Origin: Polyangiaceae bacterium
Lineage (GTDB): Bacteria > Myxococcota_A > Polyangia > Polyangiales > Polyangiaceae
Length of the DNA stretch: 32,131 bases
Assembly: GCA_022842465.1 (NCBI GenBank)
Contig: JALHPN010000094.1
Coordinates: 1-32,131, forward strand
Direction of reading: 5' to 3'
How positions within the stretch are numbered: the stretch's first letter is position 1; each line of letters starts with the position of its first letter. A program made the translations under genes and the position numbers. A model generated the notes under the pieces. That model worked only from the letters and a program-made list of their open reading frames with translations. It searched no databases and was not told the DNA's origin. Below are positions 6,483 through 15,065 of the stretch, one piece after another.

Positions 6483-8435
6483 TCACAGGTACGGCTCCCC
6501 CCGCTTGACGAGCCCCATGACGATGAAGGTCTGGAGGAACGAGGGGAGGTAGCCCGTCGCGCGGAAGCTGCCGACGACCTGCCCCTTCGGGCCCGTTCCG
6601 GTGCGCACGAACTCGAAGATCGGACGCATCTCGATCTCGCCCGTGTCGCGCTCGAGGCCGATGACCTCGCTGATCGCGGTGACCTTGCGCGTGCCGTCCG
6701 AGAGCCGGCTCTGCTGGACGATGACGTGCACCGACGACGCGATCTGCTCGCGGATGGCGCGGACCGGGAGGTCGACGCCCGCCATGAGGACGAGCGTCTC
6801 GAGGCGGGTGATCGCCTCCTCCGGCGAGTTCGCGTGGGTCGTCGTGAGCGAGCCGTCGTGGCCGGTGTTCATCGCCTGGAGCATGTCGAGCGCCTCGCCG
6901 CCGCGGCACTCGCCGACGACGATGCGGTCGGGGCGCATACGGAGCGCGTTCTTCACGAGGTCGCGGATCGTGTACTCGCCGCGTCCCTCGAGGTTCGCCG
7001 GCCTCGTCTCCATCGAGACGACGTGGGGCTGCTTCAGCTGGAGCTCGGCCGCGTCCTCGATCGTCACGATGCGCTCGTCGGGCGGAATGGCGCCGGAGAG
7101 CACGTTGAGGAGCGTGGTCTTTCCGGAGCCGGTGCCGCCGGAGATGACGATGTTCTTCTTGGCGTGGACGCAGCGGGTGAGAAAGCGCCCCATGCGCTCG
7201 GTGATCGACCCGTAGCCCTCGAGCTTCTCGAGGGTGAGGGGGACCTTCGCGAACTTTCGGATGGTGATGCACGATCCGCGGAGGGCGATCGGACGGATGA
7301 CGGCGTTCACACGGGAGCCGTCCTTCAGGCGAGCGTCGACGAGCGGGGACGACTCGTCGATGCGGCGCCCGAGGGGGGTGACGATGCGCTCGATGACGGC
7401 GCGCACCCGCTCGTCGTCCGTGAAGCGGGCGGTCGAAAGGACGATCTTGCCGTGCTGCTCGATGTAGATGCTGTTCGGATCGACGACCATGATTTCGCTG
7501 ATGGTCGGATCGGCGAGGAACCGCTCGAGGGGGCCGAGCCCCAGGGCCTCGTCGGCGAGCTCGCCGATCAGCGTGTCGCGATCCATGTCGCGCGGGATGC
7601 GCGCCTCGAGGTTCGCGACGATGCGCCGGAGGGCGTTCAGCACCTTGGGGCGCATCGACGGATCGTCGAGCTTCTTCGCGTCGATCGTGGCGAGGTCGAG
7701 GTGCTCGAGGAGCTGCTTGTGGATCTCGCGACGGAGGGCGACGTCGGCGCGCTCGCGCTCCGACTCCGCGCGCGTCGGGAGGTGGACACCCTTCACGGGA
7801 GGCTGGGTCCCGACGTGGGCGATGACCGGGTTCATCCCCGTGATCGCGAGGCCGGTCTGTGCGGTGAGAGGCACGGGAACACCCGGCGTCGGCACCGCAG
7901 ACAGGTGCGCGCCCGAGCCCGACATCCCGAGCCCCGTGATGTTCGTGGGCGGAACCGCGTTCGGAGTCTGGAGGACGCGGTTCGCGCCGCTCTGGGCGTA
8001 CGCGTGGAAGTCCCCGCTGCCGTTCCCGTTCGCGGGCGGCTGCGTCGGCGGGTACTGCGACGGTGCGAGCGGCGTGTGCGCGACGGGCGCCGGTCCCGAC
8101 GGTCCGTACGGCGCGTGCTGCTGCGCCTGGCCGTTCTGGTCGGCGGGATAGATGAAGACGGTGAAGTCGCCGACGACGATCGGCGTCCCGTACGGGACCT
8201 CGACGGCGTCCCGGCGGAGGAGGAGATCGCCGGCGATCGTTCCGTTCGTCGACACGTCCTCGACGCGCAGGGTCCCCGCGCTCGCCTGCACGACCGCGTG
8301 CTGCCGCGAGACGAGATCGCTGTCGAGCCGGAGCGAGCACTGCGGGTGTCGCCCGATCGTGAGCGGACCGTGAGCCGGGTAGAGCTCCGTCCTCCGCGCA
8401 CCATCGTCAGACTGAACGACGACATGCAGGTTCAT
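6483..8435 (-). CDS. cpaF: FHA domain-TadA/CpaF fusion ATPase
   Basis: 650 residues; ordinary CpaF/TadA proteins are about 400-480. Residues ~5-97 form a canonical FHA domain with the phosphothreonine-binding residues in place: IGR (R29), SRQH (43-46) and TNG (63-65). A Gln/Pro/Gly-rich linker covers ~98-205. The CpaF N-domain follows (EIMVVDPNSIYIEQHGKI), then Walker A GGTGSGKTT at ~432-440, Walker B RPDRIVVGECR and the His box TGHDGSLTTTHA. It is the principal motor candidate because tadB and tadC follow directly. The fused FHA suggests control by a Ser/Thr kinase or docking on a phosphorylated partner. ATG 8435 begins the FHA strand directly and is 14 bp from the secretin gene. Confidence 0.95.
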   Translation of the reverse strand: MNLHVVVQSDDGARRTELYPAHGPLTIGRHPQCSLRLDSDLVSRQHAVVQASAGTLRVEDVSTNGTIAGDLLLRRDAVEVPYGTPIVVGDFTVFIYPADQNGQAQQHAPYGPSGPAPVAHTPLAPSQYPPTQPPANGNGSGDFHAYAQSGANRVLQTPNAVPPTNITGLGMSGSGAHLSAVPTPGVPVPLTAQTGLAITGMNPVIAHVGTQPPVKGVHLPTRAESERERADVALRREIHKQLLEHLDLATIDAKKLDDPSMRPKVLNALRRIVANLEARIPRDMDRDTLIGELADEALGLGPLERFLADPTISEIMVVDPNSIYIEQHGKIVLSTARFTDDERVRAVIERIVTPLGRRIDESSPLVDARLKDGSRVNAVIRPIALRGSCITIRKFAKVPLTLEKLEGYGSITERMGRFLTRCVHAKKNIVISGGTGSGKTTLLNVLSGAIPPDERIVTIEDAAELQLKQPHVVSMETRPANLEGRGEYTIRDLVKNALRMRPDRIVVGECRGGEALDMLQAMNTGHDGSLTTTHANSPEEAITRLETLVLMAGVDLPVRAIREQIASSVHVIVQQSRLSDGTRKVTAISEVIGLERDTGEIEMRPIFEFVRTGTGPKGQVVGSFRATGYLPSFLQTFIVMGLVKRGEPYL

Positions 8436-8449
8436 GGCTTCCGTTCCGT

Positions 8450-9793
8450 CTACTTCGCCGAGGGAGGCTGCTTGGGGAACGTGTCGACGTACTCGATCTC
8501 GCCCGTGTACTCCTTGTACGTCGACATCGCGTTGTTGATGAGCTCGAGGGCGCTCTTCGGCACGGTGTCCACGACGCTCGGGACGATGAAGACGGCGCCC
8601 TCCGTGTCCGCGCGCTCCTGGGAGTGGGTCCCGAAGAGGACGCCGAGGACGGGCACGTCGCTGAGGCCGGGGATGCCGCTGTGAGAGCGCCGCTGCGTCG
8701 CCGACTTGATGCCCGAGAGCACGAGCGCCTGACCGAGCTTCAGCGTCACCTGCGTGTCGAGCTTCGTCGTCGTCCGCCCCGGCGGTCCGCTCGGCGTCGT
8801 CGGCGCGGTCAGGTCGGACACGTCTGCGGAGAGCTTGATCTCGACGTCGCGCGTGGTCGGGTCGAAGCGCGGGAGCACCGTCACGTTGGTGCCGAACGCC
8901 ACCCTCGCGAGGCCGACGGCAAGGCCGGTGCTCTGGAGGAAGTTCGCCTCACCGCCGCTCTGGAACGTCGCCTCGCTGCCGTTCGCGGTGATGACGCTCG
9001 ACTGCTTCGCGATCTTCGCCCAGCCGTAGCGCGACGCGATGTCGAGGCGGGGAAGCGCCTGGTTCGTGATGGACGCCGTCGCGCTCGTCGTCGTGCGCGA
9101 GATGAAGTCGTAGGTGTACGAGCTCTGGAAGGCGCTCTGGCCGAGCGCGTTCGTGCCGATGGAGCTCGGCCAGAAGATGCCGACGTTGTACCCGGAGGTC
9201 CTCTCGTACTGGACGAAGAAGAAGTCGAGGCGGACGAGGATCTTCTGCGCGACGCCGACGATGACGATGAGCTCCACCTGCCCGTTGTAGGCGGCGGCGA
9301 TCTGCTGGAGCTTCGTGAGGTCGCCGGGCGTGGGGACGTTGCCGTCGACCTTCACGAAGGGGCCCGAGAGGGTCGTCCGGAGCGTGCCGGCGATCCCGGC
9401 GATCGCCTTGTCGACGTCCTTCTTGACCTGCTCCGGGTCCTTCACCGCGACGGTGATCTTGTAGACGATCGACGATCCGTCGGTCTTGTAGAGCGTGAGG
9501 TCGGTGACGCCGATCTTCTGCGGTCGGAGGATGAGCTTGTCGGCGGTCGCGACGACCTCGACGATCTGCCCGCGGTCCGCCTGCGCGAACTGCTGGACGT
9601 TGCCCCCCGTCGGGATCGTCTTCGTCTCACCCATCAGGAGGAGGATCGGGTCTCCCTCCTTCTGTCGCTGGGCGTGCGCCTCGCCCGGGACGAGGGAGAC
9701 GAGCACGCTCGCGGCGAGAGCGGCCCCGCCGATTCGCACGCCCGCTCGAAGGAAACCTGCGCGGAGCACGGCCGCGCGGAACGTCGTCGTCAT
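8450..9793 (-). CDS. cpaC: Tad outer-membrane secretin CpaC/RcpA
   Basis: 447 residues. A signal peptide ends near AHA-Q (~41). Residues ~45-115 match the pilus-secretin N-terminal domain (GGNVQQFAQADRGQIVEVVA, DLTLYKTDGSSIVYKI). A BON-like segment (~120-175, VDGNVPTPGDLTKLQQIAAA) and the secretin beta-domain follow (~290-420, ending VPVLGVLFGTHSQ). It would form the outer-membrane channel for the Flp pilus. ATG 9793 is used; an alternative GTG at 9799 overlaps the cpaB stop as GTGA and would add two residues. Size and domain order are normal for CpaC. Confidence 0.95.
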   Translation of the reverse strand: MTTTFRAAVLRAGFLRAGVRIGGAALAASVLVSLVPGEAHAQRQKEGDPILLLMGETKTIPTGGNVQQFAQADRGQIVEVVATADKLILRPQKIGVTDLTLYKTDGSSIVYKITVAVKDPEQVKKDVDKAIAGIAGTLRTTLSGPFVKVDGNVPTPGDLTKLQQIAAAYNGQVELIVIVGVAQKILVRLDFFFVQYERTSGYNVGIFWPSSIGTNALGQSAFQSSYTYDFISRTTTSATASITNQALPRLDIASRYGWAKIAKQSSVITANGSEATFQSGGEANFLQSTGLAVGLARVAFGTNVTVLPRFDPTTRDVEIKLSADVSDLTAPTTPSGPPGRTTTKLDTQVTLKLGQALVLSGIKSATQRRSHSGIPGLSDVPVLGVLFGTHSQERADTEGAVFIVPSVVDTVPKSALELINNAMSTYKEYTGEIEYVDTFPKQPPSAK

Positions 9794-9795
9794 CC

Positions 9796-10581
9796 TCACG
9801 GAGGACCCCCGGTGATGTTGACGGGCACGTTCCCGCCGGTGCGCACGAGATTGGATCGCGTCTCCTGACGCATGAGCGCATCCGACGTGATGTCCGGAGC
9901 CTTCGCCGAGCGTTGCGTGTCGTCGGGGTGGCGGACCGCGACGGCGAGGCGCCCGCGCTCGGACGCGAGCGCGACGAGCTGCGCTTCCTGGAGCGTGAGG
10001 CTGAGGGTGAGCGTCAGCTCGTAGCCCTTGCCGGGCTGCCGCGCGTCGACCGCCTCGGGGGAGGTCTCGCTCCCGGAGGCGAGGACGAGCACGCGCTGGA
10101 GGAGGACCACGGAGCTCTTCTGCTCGTTCTGCCCGATGCCGAGGATGCCGAGGACGTCGACGTAGTCTCCCGGCCTCACGAGGGCGAGGCTGCCGTCGTT
10201 CGCGCCGACCTTGATCGAGATCGCGCGGTAGCCAGGCAGGACGAGAGAGGAGAGATCCTTCCGGTCGTCGCTGCCCGTCGCGAGGTCCGACCACATGAGC
10301 AGCTGCTGCTCGCGGATCGTCGTCCCCACGCGGAGGCCGAGGATCTTCGCCTTGTCCGCCTCGCGGATCGACCGCTCGTCCACGTACGCCATCGGCACCG
10401 CGCGCGAGGCGAGGGCGTCGTCCGTGATCGGCTTGCCGCGCTCGACGCGCTTCACCACCACGAGAAGCTTCACCTTCTCACCGCCCGACGCCTCGAGCTC
10501 GAACCTGTGCTGGTAGAGGAGCAGGAGGCAGAGTCCGAGGACGCCGACGACGAACGAGATGAGCAGAGCGCGTCGATTCAT
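9796..10581 (-). CDS. cpaB: Tad pilus assembly protein CpaB/RcpC
   Basis: 261 residues. An N-terminal anchor (LLISFVVGVLGLCLLLLYQ, ~5-24) precedes an SAF domain (~38-100, VERGKPITDDALASRAVP) and a RcpC/CpaB domain (~108-215, ISIKVGANDGSLALVRPGDYVDVL). CpaB acts in the periplasm with the secretin, which it precedes here, and the two genes are coupled by overlap. The Arg/Asn/Pro C-terminal tail is not distinctive. A 103-bp gap separates it from the gene upstream. Confidence 0.94.
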   Translation of the reverse strand: MNRRALLISFVVGVLGLCLLLLYQHRFELEASGGEKVKLLVVVKRVERGKPITDDALASRAVPMAYVDERSIREADKAKILGLRVGTTIREQQLLMWSDLATGSDDRKDLSSLVLPGYRAISIKVGANDGSLALVRPGDYVDVLGILGIGQNEQKSSVVLLQRVLVLASGSETSPEAVDARQPGKGYELTLTLSLTLQEAQLVALASERGRLAVAVRHPDDTQRSAKAPDITSDALMRQETRSNLVRTGGNVPVNITGGPP

Positions 10582-10684
10582 CCGAGTCGAATGCTACACG
10601 GCGCCGAACGGCACGTGAAGCCGACGGCGGAAATCTCGAATCGCGAGCAACAGCGGTCGCGGCGAGGCAGGAGCTCGGTCGACC

Positions 10685-11692
10685 TCACTCGGTCGCGCGC
10701 GCCGTCGTCCCCGCGAAGCCGGCCGCCACGTACGACTTGCCGTTCTCCGAGTTGATACCGACGGTGAAGACGGCGCCTTCCTTGGCGAACGCGAGCCCGG
10801 TTCGGGGCGAGCCCTCGGCCGGACGATCGACGTGATCGCCCATGTCCCCGTTGGGCCGGGCGAACGGGATGGCCCCGCCCGTGAAGCCGAGCTTCTGCAT
10901 CTCGGCCTCGTAGAAGGCGGCGAGCTTCTCGGGGGACTCGTCGCTACGGTAGACGTTCATCGCGTAGCCCGTCCCCTCCGACGTCGCGGCGATCATGCGC
11001 CAGGAGGCGGGCGGGCGGGGGAGGCCGGCGAGGTCGGCGCCGGGGGAGTCGACCCCCTCCGGCGGCATCATCTCCTTCACGGAGAACTTCTCGTGCGTCC
11101 ACGCGGTGAGAACCTGCGTCTTCCCCTTCGCGGTCGTCTGGACGAAGACGTAGCGCAGCTCGCCGAGGGCCGAGAGCTCCCCCGTCTCGGCGAACGCCTG
11201 GACGGCCTCGCTGAGCTTGGCCTTCGAGTCCTTCGTCTTCGTCAGGCACATCACCATGCCGTCCTTGTCGCTCCCCGCGCGGACGACGCCCGACTCCCCC
11301 GTGACCTTCGCGTCGCCGAGCTCGCCCGGGGCGTCGGCGAGGCCGTTCCACTCCTTGGGGGACTGGGCGAGGTTCTTCGCGCAGTAGGTCGCGAACCGGT
11401 CGAGCACGTCCTTCGCAGGGTCTTTCACGAGCGCATTGGAGACGTAGATGACCTGTCCGTTGAGGCGGAGCTTGTTCGTCTCGTGCTTGCCCTCGCCGAC
11501 GAGCGCGTCCATCCGCTGGGCGAGCTGCCGGCCGAGCTCGAGCCCCTCCTGGGCGACCTGCGCCTTCGCAGAGCGCACCGTGAGGACGGTCGACGCGATG
11601 CCGAGGACGCCGAAGTAGCCGGCGACGCGCGCTATGCCCTTGATGTGGGCCTTCTTCTTCGGATCCTTCCGCCAGTGCGTGAGGAGTTTCAT
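10685..11692 (-). CDS. Unknown membrane-anchored protein inside the Tad locus
   Basis: 335 residues with no recognised family. A Lys/Arg-rich N-terminus (KDPKKKAH) precedes a single membrane helix at ~21-40, and the rest is probably periplasmic. The C-terminal third alternates strands and helices (SPEKLAAFYEAEMQKLGFTG, then FTVGINSENGKSYVAAGF), a compact alpha/beta look shared by many small periplasmic domains. It has two Cys (TYCAKN, VMCLTK). It begins 14 bp after the second TadE-like gene and lies between pseudopilins and cpaB, where other Tad loci may carry accessory components. It is therefore a candidate Tad subunit, but nothing in the sequence assigns a role. Confidence 0.8.
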   Translation of the reverse strand: MKLLTHWRKDPKKKAHIKGIARVAGYFGVLGIASTVLTVRSAKAQVAQEGLELGRQLAQRMDALVGEGKHETNKLRLNGQVIYVSNALVKDPAKDVLDRFATYCAKNLAQSPKEWNGLADAPGELGDAKVTGESGVVRAGSDKDGMVMCLTKTKDSKAKLSEAVQAFAETGELSALGELRYVFVQTTAKGKTQVLTAWTHEKFSVKEMMPPEGVDSPGADLAGLPRPPASWRMIAATSEGTGYAMNVYRSDESPEKLAAFYEAEMQKLGFTGGAIPFARPNGDMGDHVDRPAEGSPRTGLAFAKEGAVFTVGINSENGKSYVAAGFAGTTARATE

Positions 11693-11706
11693 CGTTTCGC
11701 TCCCGT

Positions 11707-12183
11707 TCAGAGCCCGGCGGCGCCGCGAAGGCTGCCGAGGCCTCCCATGAAGAAGCTACCCCAGCTCTGCGGCTCGGGCCTACACGTGACCTGCGACCAC
11801 GCGTCGACCTTGCCGCTCAGGAGCTGGCTCTGACGGTTCACCGCCACGCGCTGCTCGAACGTCGCCGACCCGGTTCGCGTGACGCTCTTCATCGTCATCG
11901 TGCTGCTCATGCTCCCGCCGCTGAGGCGACCCGCGACGCCGGCCGCCTGCCCGTCGAGGCCCGCGCCGGTGCCCGTCGTGCTCGTGCCCCCGCCCGAGCA
12001 GTAGTGCGACGCCTCCGTGAGGGCGTCGGTCCGGGTCTTGGCCTCCTCGCGCAGCTTGTAGAGGTACCCCCGGTAGATCCAGAGCGAGAGCGCCGCGAAC
12101 ATGACCATGAGGGTGAAGGCGATCACGCCCTCCACCATCACGGCTCCTCGCCTCGCTCGGTTGCTCTTCCTCGGGGCCCTCAT
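11707..12183 (-). CDS. TadE-like pseudopilin (second)
   Basis: 158 residues with a class-III-type prepilin leader: basic KSNRARRG ending at Gly13, then AVMVE with Glu at +5 (E18) and a hydrophobic helix (~19-37). CpaA/TadV would be expected to cleave after Gly13. The body is Gly/Ser/Thr-rich (SGGGTSTTGTGAGL) with two Cys (C53-C54 region and TCRPEP). TadE/TadF proteins are minor pseudopilins that initiate Flp fibre assembly. A purine-rich AGAGGA lies ~7 bases upstream of ATG 12183. The assignment to TadE rather than TadF is loose. Confidence 0.8.
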   Translation of the reverse strand: MRAPRKSNRARRGAVMVEGVIAFTLMVMFAALSLWIYRGYLYKLREEAKTRTDALTEASHYCSGGGTSTTGTGAGLDGQAAGVAGRLSGGSMSSTMTMKSVTRTGSATFEQRVAVNRQSQLLSGKVDAWSQVTCRPEPQSWGSFFMGGLGSLRGAAGL

Positions 12184-12220
12184 TCGTCGTCCTCTCGGGT
12201 GTACGGGGTCGCGTGACGCG

Positions 12221-13675
12221 TCAATGATACGGCGTCTGCTGGATGTTCATGAAATCGAGCTGGTCCTGGATCATGCCGCGGAGCGCGCCCCCCTCGTCCA
12301 GCCCGATGGCGTCGCCGATCTGGGTGCCGATCTGGGTCCCGAGCTGGTCGGCGACGAAGGGCGGAAGGTTCATCTTCTCGAGCCCGCTGCGGATGGCGTT
12401 CGAGATGCCGCTCGTGAAGAGGGAGCCCAAGGCGCCGCCGAACTTGGTGCCGAAGTCGCCCTCGAAGGCGTGCATGCGCACCGTCCAGCGCATGTTGAAG
12501 GAGGCGTTCGCGTCGAGATACGGGTCGCCGTGGCACTCGTTGTCGGCCCACTCCTTCGTGCAGTCGTAATAGAACTCCGACTGCGAGAAGTACGCGCGCG
12601 GCGTCGGGGGCGTGTTCGCGATCCCGCGGCCCTTCAGCCGGTTCGCGGAGATGCCGACGCGGCTGGCGCGGGCCTCGACGAACTTCGGGAACATGTTGAA
12701 CGTCCAGACCTGGAAGAACGAGTTGCCGTTCTCGGCGCCGCTGTAGACGTAGAGCGGGCCGTCTTCGTTCCAGAAGGAGTCGGTGCTCGGGTCGTTGCCG
12801 AGGAGCGCGCCGATCGCGGAGGCCGCGAAGCGAGAGATGGCTCGCCTGCCGATGGAGATGAAGTTCCCCATGACGCCGCTGAAGCCGCTTCGCGTCCTCG
12901 TGTCGTTGCCCTGGATGAACCCGCTGATGTCGAAGCCGCTGCAGTAGCGGTACTTCACGCCGGCCGAGATGAGGCCGCTCATGACGCCGCCGGCGGCGCC
13001 CGCGCTCATGCCGGTCATGCCGAGGAGGCTGCCGCCGCCCTGCTCGGCGAGGCGACCGACCTTGTCGCAGAGCGCGCTGAACGGCCTCGCCTCGACCGGA
13101 AGTCCGAACTTCGCGAGGCCTCGGCCTCCGGAGCCGTCGCCCGCGGTTCGGCCCGGCATCATCGAGAGGCTGAGCGGGAGGACCGTCAGCTTGGGATGTT
13201 GATGCGTCTTCTGTCCGTACTCCTGGCCGAGCTTCGCGCCGACGCCCATCCCGACCCAGGGCGCGCCGTAGGAGATCGCCTCCTCGGCCGTGTGGATCGC
13301 CCGGCAGATCGGCTTCATCACGTTGAAGTAGCCGTGCCAGACCTGTTGCCAGGCCTTGAAGGGGATGCACGCAAACCCCGTCATCACGCACAGGAGCGCG
13401 AGGATGTCGTGGATGATCCCCATCAAGATGTAGATGATGACGAGGACGAGCATCACCGCGTTGAGCATCGCGATGAAGTTCATGCCCTTCGCGTGGACGA
13501 CCGCGGAGGAGAAGCCCGCGTGGTCGGGGGCCTCCTGCATGCGCTGGCGCCAGACGACGGAGTCGCCGATGCCGATCAAGAACCAGAGGTTCCCGATCAT
13601 GAACATCGACATGAAGAGCGAGAGGATCATGACGGCCCCCCGCTTCTCCTCGTGGAAACGCCGGACGAAGCTCAT
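12221..13675 (-). CDS. tadG: TadG-like protein with two hydrophobic regions
   Basis: 484 residues. The start EEKRGAVMILSLFM resembles the TadG N-terminal (Flp pilus assembly) domain: a membrane helix at ~13-36, then WRQRMQEAPDHAGFSSA, which corresponds to the usual RRxLQNAADAAALAGA stretch. Unlike typical TadG, a second long hydrophobic block (~65-105) follows and no clear von Willebrand factor A motif is seen. The remainder is Gly/Ser/Phe-rich with scattered Cys and probably periplasmic. ATG 13675 overlaps the TGA of the TadE-like gene (ATGA), which fixes the start; the open frame further upstream is a shadow. Family membership is probable and function is inferred from context. Confidence 0.8.
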   Translation of the reverse strand: MSFVRRFHEEKRGAVMILSLFMSMFMIGNLWFLIGIGDSVVWRQRMQEAPDHAGFSSAVVHAKGMNFIAMLNAVMLVLVIIYILMGIIHDILALLCVMTGFACIPFKAWQQVWHGYFNVMKPICRAIHTAEEAISYGAPWVGMGVGAKLGQEYGQKTHQHPKLTVLPLSLSMMPGRTAGDGSGGRGLAKFGLPVEARPFSALCDKVGRLAEQGGGSLLGMTGMSAGAAGGVMSGLISAGVKYRYCSGFDISGFIQGNDTRTRSGFSGVMGNFISIGRRAISRFAASAIGALLGNDPSTDSFWNEDGPLYVYSGAENGNSFFQVWTFNMFPKFVEARASRVGISANRLKGRGIANTPPTPRAYFSQSEFYYDCTKEWADNECHGDPYLDANASFNMRWTVRMHAFEGDFGTKFGGALGSLFTSGISNAIRSGLEKMNLPPFVADQLGTQIGTQIGDAIGLDEGGALRGMIQDQLDFMNIQQTPYH

Positions 13676-14208
13676 TCGCAGCCTCCGCCGCTCTTCGTGC
13701 CTTTGTACTTCGCTCCCTGGTGGGGCATCGTGAGCTCGTCCTTCAAGATCACGGACGAGCTCTCCCGACCGGCCTCGAGGCCCGGCGCCTTGCAGACTTG
13801 CAGACCGAGCGGGATACGGCACTTGAAGGTCGCACGGACCTTCACGGTGACGGGACCGTAGGGGTCCTCGCAGTTCGCGTTGTCGGTGATCTCGACCTCG
13901 AACGAGAGAAACTTCGTGTAGCCGCCGACGGAGTTCTTCACCGCCGCCTCGACCATCTCCTGGTTGAGGCCCTGCGGCTGGTCGGGCGTCACGTTCCCCT
14001 GGTTGGAGAAGACGGCCGCGGCGCGAGCTCCGGCGATCGTGGCGTGCTTCACGAGCAGGCGAGCCGTCGCCATGTCCATGATCTGCACGGCGCTGAAAAA
14101 GGTGAAGAACACCGGGAGGGCGAGGATGACCATCTCCACGGCGACGGCGCCACGCGCGCGGCGTACCCGCGGCATCCGGCTGCTCGCTGTCTTCTCCCTC
14201 TCGTTCAC
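13672..14208 (-). CDS. tadE: TadE-like pseudopilin (first)
   Basis: 178 residues from a GTG preceded by GGAGGAG a few bases upstream. The leader ends VRRARG (Gly20), followed by AVAVE with Glu25 at +5 and a hydrophobic helix (VILALPVFFTFFSAVQIM). After it comes the TadE-type TARLLVKHATIAGARAAAV stretch, matching the usual helix that follows the anchor. The C-terminal ~100 residues are beta-rich with four Cys (NCEDPYG, KCRIPL, VCKAPG, and a final GGGCE). It is presumably processed by CpaA/TadV and acts as a minor pilin. It is translationally coupled to the TadG-like gene. Confidence 0.9.
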   Translation of the reverse strand: MNEREKTASSRMPRVRRARGAVAVEMVILALPVFFTFFSAVQIMDMATARLLVKHATIAGARAAAVFSNQGNVTPDQPQGLNQEMVEAAVKNSVGGYTKFLSFEVEITDNANCEDPYGPVTVKVRATFKCRIPLGLQVCKAPGLEAGRESSSVILKDELTMPHQGAKYKGTKSGGGCE

Positions 14209-14256
14209 CCGCTCCTCCGCTCCTTCGGCTCGTCCGCGGAGGGGCCAGACGGGCCT

Positions 14257-14433
14257 CTACGGGAACGGGCTCAAGACCTGATCACGCAGTGTCAGATACG
14301 AGCTGATCATGCGCTCGCCAGCGAACACGATAGCCCCCATGCAAGGCAGGAAGAAGAAGACGAGCAGCATCGTGTACTCGGCCGAAGCCGCGCCGCGCCG
14401 TCTGTTCGTCGTTCCTTCCATCTGCCTTCTCAT
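14257..14433 (-). CDS. Small second Flp-type prepilin (58 aa)
   Basis: A short frame with a clear prepilin signature: basic leader TTNRRRG, predicted cut after Gly14, then AASAEY with Glu at +5 and Tyr at +6, exactly the Flp motif. A hydrophobic helix (TMLLVFFFLPCMGAIVFAG) and a 17-residue tail ending LSPFP follow. The mature protein would be 44 residues, in the Flp pilin range. ATG 14433 gives 58 aa; ATG 14421 gives 54 aa and has AGAAGG just upstream. It lies between cpaA (36 bp) and tadE (48 bp). It could be a minor Flp pilin or a very short TadE-like protein. The Cys in the helix is unusual. Confidence 0.85.
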   Translation of the reverse strand: MRRQMEGTTNRRRGAASAEYTMLLVFFFLPCMGAIVFAGERMISSYLTLRDQVLSPFP

Positions 14434-14469
14434 CTCTCGGAACCGTCGGACGTCACGCGCACGTGCGCT

Positions 14470-15027
14470 CTACCAGTGCTGGAACGCCGTGAAGGCGACC
14501 CCGAAGAGGACCGCGGGGCCCATGCGGAGCCACGAGAACACAGCCTCGTCGACGGTGTTCTGCTTGTCCTTCGGGAGGAACATGTTCGACCCGATCGCGA
14601 AGGCGTTCTTCAGCGTGATCCAGAGCTTCCCCTCGTACGCGAGCTTCGCGGGCGCGATGAGCGACGCCGCCACGAACGCGTAGAGCTGCGCCTCGACCCC
14701 CCACGTCACCTGCAGGAAGGCGCCGGTCGCTGCGAACAGCTTCACGTCACCTGCCCCGATGCCGCCACGGCGATAGAGGACGAGCGGCACGAGCGAACAG
14801 ACCATCGCGCCCGCGAGCGAGAATCCCGCTTCGCGGAGCGCGTCGTCCGTGAAGCCCTTGGACGCCAGCAAGAATCGTCCCGCGTGCGCCAAGGGTCCTA
14901 GGCCCAGTGCCGGGTAGGTCACCCAGTTCGGTATCGTCCCGGTCCTGAGATCATAGGCAGCGGCGAGCGCTGCCACGAAGATCGCCAGGACCAGGCCGAC
15001 ATGGGCATGAGGCTCCGGCACGGGCAT
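14470..15027 (-). CDS. cpaA: Prepilin peptidase CpaA/TadV (A24 family)
   Basis: 185 residues. This polytopic inner-membrane aspartic protease removes the leader from Flp pilins and pseudopilins. The two catalytic Asp are visible: D26 in YDLRTGTIPN and D94 in the GxGD motif GIGAGDVKL. About five to six hydrophobic segments are seen (~10-25, 34-50, 66-85, 95-122, 165-183). The short length without the methylase domain of PilD fits CpaA/TadV. It is second in the locus, 38 bp after the pilin gene, and its four predicted substrates are encoded around it. Confidence 0.95.
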   Translation of the reverse strand: MPVPEPHAHVGLVLAIFVAALAAAYDLRTGTIPNWVTYPALGLGPLAHAGRFLLASKGFTDDALREAGFSLAGAMVCSLVPLVLYRRGGIGAGDVKLFAATGAFLQVTWGVEAQLYAFVAASLIAPAKLAYEGKLWITLKNAFAIGSNMFLPKDKQNTVDEAVFSWLRMGPAVLFGVAFTAFQHW

Positions 15028-15065
15028 GACCGCGAGGTTAGCCCGACTCTCCAGAGCCTACGAGC

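Noticed and set aside
6465..8684. 739-codon plus-strand open frame opposite the FHA-CpaF gene
   Set aside because: Low-complexity Arg/Glu/Asp/Ala product with no domain; the opposite strand encodes a complete ATPase.
15028..15065. Possible attenuating hairpin between flp and cpaA
   Set aside because: Only a three- to four-base stem with a tight loop; too weak to report as a feature.
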